Shown: in pieces, positions 1-9,674 of the stretch
How positions within the stretch are numbered: the first letter of the stretch is position 1
How the letters are laid out: the number at the start of each line of letters is the position of its first letter
Source of the DNA: an uncultured Pelagibacteraceae bacterium
GTDB lineage: Bacteria > Pseudomonadota > Alphaproteobacteria > Pelagibacterales > Pelagibacteraceae
Reading direction: 5' to 3'
Length of the DNA stretch: 64,000 nt
Assembly (NCBI GenBank): GCA_902629695.1
Contig: CACORY010000002.1
Span: forward strand, 22,582-86,581
Program-made: the position numbers and the translations under genes
The notes under the pieces: model-generated
The model's database searches: none
What the model saw: the letters and a program-made list of their open reading frames with translations, nothing else
Told to the model about the DNA's origin: nothing

Positions 1-2213
1 TTTCTAGTTCTAAATTTTAAACTTTTTGTATCATCGAACTTTAAGGATGTTTCATTTGCTATAAAGTGAGTTTTACCTATCTCATCACCTTCTTCTATAA
101 ATTCAAAAGTACTTACAAAGTTATTGATCTTAATTTTAGAATTTATATTATGATAGTGAAATTGCCCAAGATTATTATCTGACAAAAAATCGTATTCTAG
201 ATCTAAAAACTTATTTAATTTGACTCTAGATTGACCCACAATATTTGATGTTTTTTGACCGATAAAACTACTTTTTGGTAAATCTAAATTTTCATCAGAT
301 CTAAAGGAAGCCGCTAAATTTAAACTTAATATCTCTGATGACTTATCAATATTGCTGAATAATCTAAATTCATTTCCTAATGTGACAGACTCTCCTCCTT
401 CCAGAGTTGTAGATGAGCTTAACCTGTCTATGGAATAAATATTTGAATAATCAATTAATCGTTCTTCATTATTTATGTTTTTATTGCTTTGAGGATTAAA
501 TTTTGCAACAAAATTTGGCGTCAAAGTACTAAGATATTTTTCTCCTTTTTTTTGAAGCGGAAATTTTGAATTAAATTGAAAAATACCTCTAATATTATTT
601 TCCGATCTGTTTTTAAAATTTGAAGAATTTTTAGAATCGGCATTAAAGTTTTTGAAAAGAAATTCATAATTGTTTATCAATCCACTATCTTTAATTGAGT
701 CTTGAGATTTATAACTTAAATTATTGACAAGAATTTTCTCATTAATGTTTGTGTTATAAAGTTTATTATATCCAAAACTGCTTATTTCCATAGAACCATC
801 CAAACTTGTATCTAATATTTTTGATAAACTAAAATTCGGCAGTATAAACTCATATTTATCGCTGCTATTTTTTTTACTTAAATCCTCGTAAATTTCAGTA
901 TTCAATGAAAATTCGATATCATCTCTTGAACCTTCAAATTCAATTTTCGAATTTAGTGTATTTTTAGAATTAATTATAGGCGATGAAATATCATTAAATT
1001 TTAAATAATTATCATTAGAAACACTTTGAAATTGAATATCTATTTTTGAAAAATCAAATAGTTCGAAATTTGTCTCAATTGTAGATTTTGAGAAAAAATG
1101 TGATTGAGAAGAATTTTTTTTTGTTAAGAAAGCATTTTGATTTTTTATACTAGCATCAAAAATATGTTTTGAATTTTTTTTTACCTTTCTAAATTCACCC
1201 TGATAAATATTTTTTTGATCACTATAAAATCTGGGTGAAAATGTAAAATCTGAATCTTCAGAAATTGCAAAAAAATACGGAGTTTTTAAATAATCAGCAG
1301 AGTTTTGACTAAGTATTGATGGAGCTAAAAAACCAGATTGTCTTTTAACTGTTGGGTCAGGATGAAAAAATTTTGGAAAATAAACTATAGGCACATCATA
1401 TAATTTAAATGTAGCTTGGTTATATTTTATTAATTTATTTTTTTTATCGTGTTTTACTTCTTTTGCAGCAATACTCCAAGGTGAACAACCTTCTCTTTTC
1501 TTACAATTAGTATAAATCCCTTTATTTAAAGTAAAGTTTCCATTTTCATAGATAAATGATTTACCTTTAGCTCTTGATAAATATCTTTTTTTAGATAATT
1601 CATTTGAATCATTTATTGAAACGTCTTGTCCTAAAATTCTTTCATTATTAAAGTCATAAAAAATTTTCTTTATATTAAATATATTTAATTCTTTATCGGT
1701 CATAACGACATTATTAGCTACAAATGTATTTTGATTTAAATCTAATCTAAAATTTTGAACATCAATTTCATTAGGTTGTAAATCTCTTAAAATTGTATCT
1801 TCATTAGAAAAAATTTTTTTTGAATTCAAGTCGTAAGTGATGTTTGAAGTTTCTACGAAGAAATTTTCATTTTTATTAATCTTGGTTTTTCCTATACTTA
1901 TAATCGTATTTTTGCTTTGATCAAAAATTATCTCATTTGCATTTATTGTAATTTCATTATTTTCATTTTTTAAAATAACATTTTCTTTAATAGTATAAAT
2001 CTTTGCCTTATTATCTATTAATAATTTATCACTAAAAATTTTATTTCCTAAGTTATCATATATATAAACTTCATCCGAAGCTGATATAATATTTTCTTCT
2101 ATAGTTTCAATATTTTTTGCCTCAAAGTTAAATTCATTGGCTAATAATTTTGTATTAAAATTTATTATTACAACTAAAAATAACAACGTGAATTTATAAA
2201 AATTATTTTTCAT
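1..2213 (-). CDS. lptD: LPS-assembly protein LptD (OstA), C-terminus truncated by window edge
   Basis: Not in ORF track (open at edge). Reverse-strand reading from ATG at 2213 gives MKNNFYKFTLLFLVVIINFNTKLLANEFNFEAKNIET..., an OstA-type N-terminal domain (NVILKNENNEITINANEIIF) and LptD-like segments (GCSPWSIAAKEVKHD, VPIVYFPKFFHPDPTVKRQSGFLAPS). Directly follows lptF/lptG. Confidence 0.9.
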   Translation of the reverse strand, partial: MKNNFYKFTLLFLVVIINFNTKLLANEFNFEAKNIETIEENIISASDEVYIYDNLGNKIFSDKLLIDNKAKIYTIKENVILKNENNEITINANEIIFDQSKNTIISIGKTKINKNENFFVETSNITYDLNSKKIFSNEDTILRDLQPNEIDVQNFRLDLNQNTFVANNVVMTDKELNIFNIKKIFYDFNNERILGQDVSINDSNELSKKRYLSRAKGKSFIYENGNFTLNKGIYTNCKKREGCSPWSIAAKEVKHDKKNKLIKYNQATFKLYDVPIVYFPKFFHPDPTVKRQSGFLAPSILSQNSADYLKTPYFFAISEDSDFTFSPRFYSDQKNIYQGEFRKVKKNSKHIFDASIKNQNAFLTKKNSSQSHFFSKSTIETNFELFDFSKIDIQFQSVSNDNYLKFNDISSPIINSKNTLNSKIEFEGSRDDIEFSLNTEIYEDLSKKNSSDKYEFILPNFSLSKILDTSLDGSMEISSFGYNKLYNTNINEKILVNNLSYKSQDSIKDSGLINNYEFLFKNFNADSKNSSNFKNRSENNIRGIFQFNSKFPLQKKGEKYLSTLTPNFVAKFNPQSNKNINNEERLIDYSNIYSIDRLSSSTTLEGGESVTLGNEFRLFSNIDKSSEILSLNLAASFRSDENLDLPKSSFIGQKTSNIVGQSRVKLNKFLDLEYDFLSDNNLGQFHYHNINSKIKINNFVSTFEFIEEGDEIGKTHFIANETSLKFDDTKSLKFRTR

Positions 2214-3282
2214 TAATTCGAATTAAATTTGTTATTATAATCAAAGATAAAATTATTTGTGGTCCCCATATCGATATTAAGTATGGAACATCCTGAGTTT
2301 CAATAATCACATTGAAAAAATAATTTACATAATAAATGAGTACCGAAACCGCAATACCAATTATAATATTACTTATCTTTGACTTATTATGTCCGATATT
2401 AAGCATTAGTATTGCACCTATACAAACCATTATTGCAAGATAAAGGGGATAAGAATAAAGCCTATGTTTATGTCCGTTTATTATATCGGTGTTGTAACCC
2501 AACATCTCATAGTCTTTTCTTAAAGTCTCAATTTTGAACATGTCTAATGATGATAAGTTTTCAAATATCGATATGATTCTCTTTTCATCAAAATTTGAAA
2601 AAAATTCCAGTTGATCAGTACTAGATGTGTTATTGTTTAAGTTTATTATTGGCCTTTCAATAATCCAATTATTTGATTGAATATTAACACTTTTTGAAAT
2701 TATTACTTTTTGTAATTCAAACTCTTTATTAAACTGAGAAATTGTTACATTAAGCAACTTATTTTTATCAAGTTTTTCTGCATTAATATAATTAACTATT
2801 TCACCAAGATCATCTCTTATCCATAAGCCATTTCCAGTCACAACTGCTAAATATTTATCATCTTTAGTATATTGATTTTTTATATCCAAATAAAAAAATT
2901 TTAAATTTGCAGAAATATTATAAAAAAATAATATAATGAATACTCCTATTATAAAAGATAGTGTTGTAAGTATTTGAATAATCTTAAAGTTTGTAACGCC
3001 ATATAATTTAAAAACATTCAATTCGTCATTATCAATACTTTCAATAAAGAAAAAAAGAGTGCTTATTAGAAAAATAAAAGGAAATAGCTCAAATAGTATT
3101 GAGGGCATATTTAATAATGTTAAAAAAAAAGGCAGCAAAATATTTTCATCACTATCATTTTTGAAAAAATTTATTTCTTCTAATAAATTCATTACTATTA
3201 CAACAGTTGAAAAAACAATAGTTACTTTAATAAAACAAATAATAAAATTTTTTAATAAGTATTTATTATAATATTTAATCAT
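2203..3282 (-). CDS. lptG: LPS export ABC transporter permease LptG (YjgP/YjgQ family)
   Basis: 359 aa, multi-TM YjgP/YjgQ topology; second of a tandem pair upstream of lptD; 4-nt overlap with lptF. Confidence 0.85.
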   Translation of the reverse strand: MIKYYNKYLLKNFIICFIKVTIVFSTVVIVMNLLEEINFFKNDSDENILLPFFLTLLNMPSILFELFPFIFLISTLFFFIESIDNDELNVFKLYGVTNFKIIQILTTLSFIIGVFIILFFYNISANLKFFYLDIKNQYTKDDKYLAVVTGNGLWIRDDLGEIVNYINAEKLDKNKLLNVTISQFNKEFELQKVIISKSVNIQSNNWIIERPIINLNNNTSSTDQLEFFSNFDEKRIISIFENLSSLDMFKIETLRKDYEMLGYNTDIINGHKHRLYSYPLYLAIMVCIGAILMLNIGHNKSKISNIIIGIAVSVLIYYVNYFFNVIIETQDVPYLISIWGPQIILSLIIITNLIRINEK

Positions 3283-4418
3283 AATTCTTTTCTAAAGTTA
3301 TTGATCTTGAAATATAAAAAAAAATATTGAACAAAAAAAATTAAAAAGGGTATACCAAGTGAAAATTTAAAATAAAAAAAATTTCTCGAAGTCATAGTCG
3401 AAAATATTTCTGAAAAAATGATGATTACTAACCCTATAGAAAATATTAAAACTCTTGAAAGTTTATATCTTACGTTTTCTTTAGGAATAATTAATAGGAA
3501 ACATAAACTTAAAGTTAAGATAGGGATGAAAAGGGGTTTAATGAGACGATTGAATATTTCTTTCTGCATTTCTTTAATAGCTGGATCATTGCATTGTGTT
3601 GTTTCATAATAAGATTGATTTTCTAATATAAAATAATTAATATAACAATTTAATATATCGGATGTTTTTCTCTCTTGTAATTTAAAATCTATTATTGATT
3701 TTGTAAGATATTTTCCTAAATCAAAATTGGTTGTTTTAAAATCAAACGAAGTTATTTTTTCATTATTAACATTAATAATTTTTCCATCGAATAGTTTTAA
3801 ATTTCGTTCATCATCATTATTTATAAGTTTACCTGTTGAAGCATAAATAAATTTAATTTTGTCATTATCGGTATCTTTCAAGAAGATATTCTCATAATTT
3901 TCTTTATCAATTTTTTTTTCAATATAAATTGTTAGTTTATCAACTGTATCAATAAATTTTTTTTCACCGATTAAAGCAGGAAAAAAATCAATGTTTGAAT
4001 CTTTCAAAAATACACGAGATTTATTTTGAGACCAAGGTACTAAAAATGAGGTAAAGAAATAAAGGAAAATCAATGATAAAAAAGAATAAGCAACCAAATT
4101 TTTAACAAAATTTATTTTATTTATTCCATTTATCCAAAAGATCTTAAGCTCATTGTTGTCCTCAAATTTATTCAAAGTGTAAAAAATTGATATAAAGAAT
4201 ATTAATGGAAACAATCTTGAGATAATTTTTGGGAAATTTAATAAAGAATATTTAAAATAAACTTCTAATCCATGTCCATCTTCTGTAACAAAATCTAAAA
4301 AATTAACTGCTTGAATGACCCAGACTATTATGCCCAAAGTAAATATTGTTGATAAAAAGAAATATGTATTATCTAAAAAAAACTTTCTAAATATTAATTT
4401 TTTGTTGAATTCGATCAT
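3279..4418 (-). CDS. lptF: LPS export ABC transporter permease LptF (YjgP/YjgQ family)
   Basis: 379 aa, YjgP/YjgQ-type permease, first of tandem pair. Confidence 0.85.
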   Translation of the reverse strand: MIEFNKKLIFRKFFLDNTYFFLSTIFTLGIIVWVIQAVNFLDFVTEDGHGLEVYFKYSLLNFPKIISRLFPLIFFISIFYTLNKFEDNNELKIFWINGINKINFVKNLVAYSFLSLIFLYFFTSFLVPWSQNKSRVFLKDSNIDFFPALIGEKKFIDTVDKLTIYIEKKIDKENYENIFLKDTDNDKIKFIYASTGKLINNDDERNLKLFDGKIINVNNEKITSFDFKTTNFDLGKYLTKSIIDFKLQERKTSDILNCYINYFILENQSYYETTQCNDPAIKEMQKEIFNRLIKPLFIPILTLSLCFLLIIPKENVRYKLSRVLIFSIGLVIIIFSEIFSTMTSRNFFYFKFSLGIPFLIFFVQYFFLYFKINNFRKEL

Positions 4419-4471
4419 TTATAATTTATAAGACATATTTAAATACAACCTAAAGTACATATATATAAAAA

Positions 4472-5941
4472 ATGTCAATAAAAATAACCTTTAAAAAGAA
4501 CATTGCCGCAAAAAATATTAAAAATTATGTTTTATTTGTTAATGAGGACTTCAGAGTCAACGGATTAACTAAAATTCAATTACAAAAAGACTCAATTTTT
4601 ATTAATAAAGTTATTAAATCATCAGTTACTAAAAAAAAAAATTTTTTAACTATTAACTTAAATGCTTCACAAAAAATAACATTTATCAAAATTCAAAATA
4701 GTCAATTAACTTTAGAAAATGAAAAAAAAGGGGCTGATTTTTTTGAATATATAAAATCAAACTCTTTAACAGATATTACTTTGTTAGAAAATAATATTAA
4801 AAATACAAGTATTACTAATAAATTATTTTTAGATGAATTCTTACATGGATTAGAATTAAAATCTTACAAGTTTAATAAATATAAATCAAAAAAAGCAGAT
4901 GAGAATTATAAGATTTTTATCTCATGTAACAAAAATACTTTCAATCAATCAAAATCTAAAAAATTTCATTCTCTTTTACAAGGGATTGCTTTAACCAAAG
5001 ATCTAGTTTCTGAACCTGGTAATATTTTACATCCAGATGAATATGCAAAAAGATTATTAAAATTAAAAAAAGATGGATTAAAAGTTTCAGTGTTTAATAC
5101 TAAACAACTTAAAAAATTAGGGATGAACGCGTTACTGGGTGTAGGACAAGGAAGTATAAGAGGTTCTTATTTGGTAATTATGGAGTGGAGAGGTTCGAAA
5201 TCTAGCGAAAAGCCATTAGCGTTTGTGGGAAAAGGTGTATGTTTTGACACTGGAGGAATTTCTTTAAAACCTGCAAAATTTATGGAAGATATGACTTATG
5301 ATATGGCGGGCTCAGCAGTTGTAGTTGGTTTAATGAAGAGTTTAGCTTTGAGAAAAGCAAAAGTAAATGCTGTTGGTGTTGTGGGTCTTGTAGAGAATAT
5401 GCCAGGAGGAAATGCTCAGCGACCTGGAGATATTGTAAAATCATACAGTGGTCAAACCATAGAAGTACTTAATACTGATGCTGAAGGTAGATTAGTTTTA
5501 GCAGATGCTTTAACATATACTGAAGAAAGATTTAACCCAAAGTTTATAGTTGATTTAGCAACATTAACTGGTGCTATAATTGTTTCACTAGGATCTGAAT
5601 ATGCCGGTCTTTTTTCAAATGATGATAAGTTATCAAATCAAATAGTCAAAGCAGGATTAAGTGTCGATGAGAAGGTTTGGAGAATGCCTCTTCATAAAAA
5701 TTATGATAAACTTATGAATTCAAAAAATGCTGACATGCAAAACATAAATTATGTTGGAGGAGCTGGATCAACAACTGCTGCTCAATTTTTACAAAGATTT
5801 ATTATGAAAAAAACTCCATGGGCTCATTTAGATATTGCAGGCATGGCTTTTTCGAAATATGGAGGCGCACTTAACTCAGGTGGAGCAACTGGTTATGGTG
5901 TAAGATTATTAAATGAATTAATTGAGAAAAATTATGAGTAA
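4472..5941 (+). CDS. pepA: Leucyl aminopeptidase (M17)
   Basis: M17 signature NTDAEGRLVLADAL plus GKGVCFDTGGISLKP and DMAGSAVV motifs. Confidence 0.95.
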   Translation: MSIKITFKKNIAAKNIKNYVLFVNEDFRVNGLTKIQLQKDSIFINKVIKSSVTKKKNFLTINLNASQKITFIKIQNSQLTLENEKKGADFFEYIKSNSLTDITLLENNIKNTSITNKLFLDEFLHGLELKSYKFNKYKSKKADENYKIFISCNKNTFNQSKSKKFHSLLQGIALTKDLVSEPGNILHPDEYAKRLLKLKKDGLKVSVFNTKQLKKLGMNALLGVGQGSIRGSYLVIMEWRGSKSSEKPLAFVGKGVCFDTGGISLKPAKFMEDMTYDMAGSAVVVGLMKSLALRKAKVNAVGVVGLVENMPGGNAQRPGDIVKSYSGQTIEVLNTDAEGRLVLADALTYTEERFNPKFIVDLATLTGAIIVSLGSEYAGLFSNDDKLSNQIVKAGLSVDEKVWRMPLHKNYDKLMNSKNADMQNINYVGGAGSTTAAQFLQRFIMKKTPWAHLDIAGMAFSKYGGALNSGGATGYGVRLLNELIEKNYE

Positions 5942-6344
5942 TATAGAAAGAACTTTATCTATAATCAAACCAGATGCAGTTGAAAGAAATCTAGAAGATG
6001 ATATTAAAAAAATTTTTATTGATAATGGTTTTAAAATATCTAAATTAAAGAAAGTAAAATTAGAAAAATCTGAAGCAGAAAAATTTTACAAAGTCCATGA
6101 AACAAAACCTTTTTATAATGATTTATGCTTATATCTTTCCTCAGGCCCTATAGTTGTAATGATAATTGAAAAAGATAATGCAGTTTTAGACAATAGAGAA
6201 CTTATGGGTGCAACTAATCCTAAAGAAGCGAAAGATGGAACTTTAAGAAAAAAATTTGGAATTTCGATAGATAAAAATTCAGTTCATGGATCAGATAGTA
6301 TAGAAAATGCAAAAATTGAGATAGATTTTTTCTTTAAAGATTAG
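5934..6344 (+). CDS. ndk: Nucleoside diphosphate kinase
   Basis: ERTLSIIKPDAVERN, MGATNPKEA, NSVHGSDS (catalytic His). Internal ATG at 5934 (MSNIERTLS) better than the ORF-track start; overlaps the pepA stop. Confidence 0.93.
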   Translation: MSNIERTLSIIKPDAVERNLEDDIKKIFIDNGFKISKLKKVKLEKSEAEKFYKVHETKPFYNDLCLYLSSGPIVVMIIEKDNAVLDNRELMGATNPKEAKDGTLRKKFGISIDKNSVHGSDSIENAKIEIDFFFKD

Positions 6345-6918
6345 AAAAAACTTTAATAATAGCTTCTGGGTATAGAATATGCTCCTTCTTTAAAACTCTT
6401 TTTGCTAATAATTTTGAATTATCATTTTTAAAAACTTTTACTTTTTTTTGTAATATAATTTTACCAGAGTCTAGTTTTGAATTCACAAAATGGACAGTGC
6501 AACCAGAGAATTTTTCATTATTATCTATTACCCTTTGATGAGTATTCAATCCTTTATATTTTGGCAACAAAGATGGATGAATATTTAGTATTTTTCCGTT
6601 GAATTTTTTTATGAAATTTTTGGATAAAATTTTCATAAATCCAGCAAGACAAATTAGAAAAACTTGATTTTTTTTTAAAAAATCTAAAATTTTTTTTTCA
6701 TTTTTATTTTCCTTATCAAATTTAAAAATTTTTTTTTCAATTTTAAATTTTTTGGCATAATTCAAACCTTTCGCATATTTATTATCTGAAATTACACATT
6801 TTATTTGAATTGGTGACTTATTATATTTAGAAAATTTTATTAAATTCTTTAAGTTACTGCCGGCTCCAGATATAAAAACAGCTGTTTTAATCCTATTTTT
6901 GCCAGTCAATTTCACCAT
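6334..6918 (-). CDS. purN: Phosphoribosylglycinamide formyltransferase
   Basis: AVFISGAGSNLKNL, NIHPSLLPKYKGLNTHQRVI, GCTVHFV motifs; overlaps purM. Confidence 0.93.
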   Translation of the reverse strand: MVKLTGKNRIKTAVFISGAGSNLKNLIKFSKYNKSPIQIKCVISDNKYAKGLNYAKKFKIEKKIFKFDKENKNEKKILDFLKKNQVFLICLAGFMKILSKNFIKKFNGKILNIHPSLLPKYKGLNTHQRVIDNNEKFSGCTVHFVNSKLDSGKIILQKKVKVFKNDNSKLLAKRVLKKEHILYPEAIIKVFSNL

Positions 6919-7924
6919 TTAATCTGACTTTATTTGTGTTTTTTGTAATTTTTCCAATAACATAAGGTTTAAAATTTTTTGGGAAAATATTACAAACTTT
7001 ATTTAAATTTTTTGACTCTATTATCAAACAAAATCCCACACCACAATTGAAGGTTTTGAGCATTTCTCTGTCAGTAACATTATTTTTTTTTAACCAATTA
7101 AATATTTTCAATGGTTTAATCTTATTTAGATTTATATTTGCACAATAATTATTTGGGATTATTCTTTTGATATTTTCAACAATTCCTCCACCAGTTATAT
7201 TTGCACACCCATTTAATAATTTTTTATCAATTAGTTTTAAGATTTCAGAGACATAAATTTTTGTTGGCTTTATCAACTCTTTTTTTAAAAATTTATTTTT
7301 TTTTATTGAAATTTTTTTCTTTTCTAGAATACGCCGTACTAGTGAAAAACCATTAGAGTGAAGACCATTCGAAGGAACGGCTAATAATAAATTATTCATT
7401 TTAATTCTTTTTTTATGAAGAATTTTTTTTGCCTCAACAATTCCAACTGCAAAACCTGCAATATCAAATTTCCCTTTTTCATATGTTCCGGGCATCTCAG
7501 CAGTTTCACCACCTACAAGATTACACTTTGAAATTTTACATCCTTTAATGATACCTTTAATAATCGATTTTAATTTTGATAAATCAATTTTATTTATTGA
7601 TATATAATCTAAAAAAAAAAGAGGCCTTGCTCCTTGTACTATCAAATCATTTACACTCATTGCTACTAAATCAATACCTATTGTATCAAATTTATTTAAA
7701 TGATTTGCTATTTCTATTTTTGTTCCAACACCATCTGTGCAAGCTACAATTTTTGGATCTTTAAAATTTTTCGGTATATTTGAAATTGACCCGAATCCAC
7801 CAATATTATTAAACTTTTTTTTGCCCTTTTTATTTGATGATATAGTTGATATGAATTTAATAAACTTATCAGCTGCTTTAATATCAACACCACTTTTTTT
7901 ATATGTAAAAGATTTTTTATTCAT
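6893..7924 (-). CDS. purM: Phosphoribosylformylglycinamidine cyclo-ligase (AIR synthetase)
   Basis: YKKSGVDIKAADKFI, ACTDGVGTKIEIA, LVGGETAEMPGTY, NITGGGIVEN. Confidence 0.95.
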   Translation of the reverse strand: MNKKSFTYKKSGVDIKAADKFIKFISTISSNKKGKKKFNNIGGFGSISNIPKNFKDPKIVACTDGVGTKIEIANHLNKFDTIGIDLVAMSVNDLIVQGARPLFFLDYISINKIDLSKLKSIIKGIIKGCKISKCNLVGGETAEMPGTYEKGKFDIAGFAVGIVEAKKILHKKRIKMNNLLLAVPSNGLHSNGFSLVRRILEKKKISIKKNKFLKKELIKPTKIYVSEILKLIDKKLLNGCANITGGGIVENIKRIIPNNYCANINLNKIKPLKIFNWLKKNNVTDREMLKTFNCGVGFCLIIESKNLNKVCNIFPKNFKPYVIGKITKNTNKVRLNGEIDWQK

Positions 7925-7935
7925 TAAAATGAGAT

Positions 7936-9015
7936 ATGAAAATTAATAAAATTAAAAATTACTATAAATCCATATATATTTTTTTCATATTTTTTTCTTT
8001 AATAATATTTTTTTTTTCCACAAGTAATGCAAATAGTAAAGCTTATAAGATTGAAAATATTGAAGTTTCAAAGCCTTTTGAAATGAAATTTGATAAAAAC
8101 AAAGTAATAGATGATGGTTTTTATAAAGCATTTGAAGAATTAATGTTGCTTATTGTTAATTCATCAGATCAAATAAAAATTAGAAATATTAAATTGAGTC
8201 AAATAAAAGCAATGATAGAATCCTTTACAGTCAAAGAAGAAAAATTTATAAATGAGATTTATTATTTAAACTTAGGTGTTTCATTTAATAAAAAACAAAT
8301 TCTTAAATTTTTAGAAGTAAAAAATATCTTTCCATCAATACCCAATAAAAAAAAATTTCTATTTATTCCAATTATTATTGAAGAAAAAAAAAAGGATTTA
8401 TTTATCTTTAACAATAATAAATTATATGATGAGTGGTTAAGTTTTAATGAAAGTTACCATTTAATTGAATATATTTTACCAACCGAGGATCTTGAAGATC
8501 TAAATATGATAAAAGAAAAATATGATCAAATTGAAGAATATGATTTTAAAGAAATTACTAATAAATACTCATTGGAACATTCTATTGTCTCGATATTATT
8601 TAAAAAAGAAAACGATTTAAGAGTTATATCTAGAATTACAATAGAGGATAAAGTTTTTCTAAAAAATAGGTCATTTGAAAGTATAAATCTTAATGATACC
8701 AATCAAGTGGCCAAGATTATTCAAAAATTAAAAAAAGATTATGAGGATTATTGGAAAAATTCAAATTTAATTAATACCTCTTTAAAATTGCCATTAACGA
8801 TTAGAGTTAAAAGTGGAGATAAACAAAAAATTTTTATGTTTGAAAAATTTTTAAATGAGCAAGAGTTAATATATGATTTTTCTATTATTAAGTATAACAA
8901 AGATTTTTTAATCTATAATGTAATTTTTAATGGAACACCAACAATTTTTTTAAAAAAAATGCAAGAAAATGATTTTAATATAGATACCCAAAATAAAATT
9001 TGGACCCTAGAATGA
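7936..9015 (+). CDS. DUF2066-like exported protein
   Basis: Signal peptide/TM N-terminus; position between purM and hda is the classical alphaproteobacterial location of DUF2066 proteins. Confidence 0.6.
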   Translation: MKINKIKNYYKSIYIFFIFFSLIIFFFSTSNANSKAYKIENIEVSKPFEMKFDKNKVIDDGFYKAFEELMLLIVNSSDQIKIRNIKLSQIKAMIESFTVKEEKFINEIYYLNLGVSFNKKQILKFLEVKNIFPSIPNKKKFLFIPIIIEEKKKDLFIFNNNKLYDEWLSFNESYHLIEYILPTEDLEDLNMIKEKYDQIEEYDFKEITNKYSLEHSIVSILFKKENDLRVISRITIEDKVFLKNRSFESINLNDTNQVAKIIQKLKKDYEDYWKNSNLINTSLKLPLTIRVKSGDKQKIFMFEKFLNEQELIYDFSIIKYNKDFLIYNVIFNGTPTIFLKKMQENDFNIDTQNKIWTLE

Positions 9016-9674
9016 GTCAAAAAAAACAACAACTAATAAATTTTGATTTTGAGAAAAACTTTAAGCATGAAGATTTTTATATTTCTAAAAGTAACCAACA
9101 TATATTAGATTTATTTAATTTATGGCCTAAATGGGAAAAAAATTTTTTAAATATTAGTGGAGAAAATTATTCAGGTAAATCCCATTTAATAGATATATTT
9201 ATAAAAAAATACAATGGGATCAAGTTTGATACAAATGATTTTAACGAACAATGTCTTGCTGAAATTAAAGTACATCAAAATATAATTTTAGAAGATTTAA
9301 CAAAAAATGTTAATCAAAAAATGTTATTTTCACTTTATAATATTGTAGAGCAAGATAATAAATACTTAATTATTACTTCACTAAAACCTATAGTCGAGAT
9401 TAAATTTGACTTAGCTGATTTAGTATCTAGATCAAAAAATTTTCTTTTACAGTCAATTGATAAACCTGATGATGAATTAATGTTTGCTTTAATAATTAAA
9501 AATTTGTCAGATCGTCAAATTTCTATTGAAAAAAAGTTAGTTAACTACATCATTAAAAGAATAGATAGATCATATGGTAAAATATTTGATTTCATATATA
9601 AAATTGACGAAATGAGTTTAAAAAAGAAAAAGCCTATAGATTTAAAAATTATAAAAGAGGTTTTAGGAGAATGA
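9012..9674 (+). CDS. hda: DnaA-homolog P-loop protein (Hda-like)
   Basis: FDFEKNFKHEDFYISKSNQHILDLF, Walker-A-like SGENYSGKSHLIDIF, DnaA/Hda-like layout; located upstream of aspS. Start ATG at 9012. Confidence 0.7.
   Translation: MSQKKQQLINFDFEKNFKHEDFYISKSNQHILDLFNLWPKWEKNFLNISGENYSGKSHLIDIFIKKYNGIKFDTNDFNEQCLAEIKVHQNIILEDLTKNVNQKMLFSLYNIVEQDNKYLIITSLKPIVEIKFDLADLVSRSKNFLLQSIDKPDDELMFALIIKNLSDRQISIEKKLVNYIIKRIDRSYGKIFDFIYKIDEMSLKKKKPIDLKIIKEVLGE

Noticed and set aside
3059-3271. Short ORFs antisense to or inside longer genes (e.g. 3059..3271, 7576..7764, 21737..22009, 22112..22480, 29122..29499, 38366..38758, 59140..59586)
   Set aside because: They lie opposite or out of frame with clearly conserved proteins; compositions look like reverse readings of AT-rich codons; no recognisable domain.
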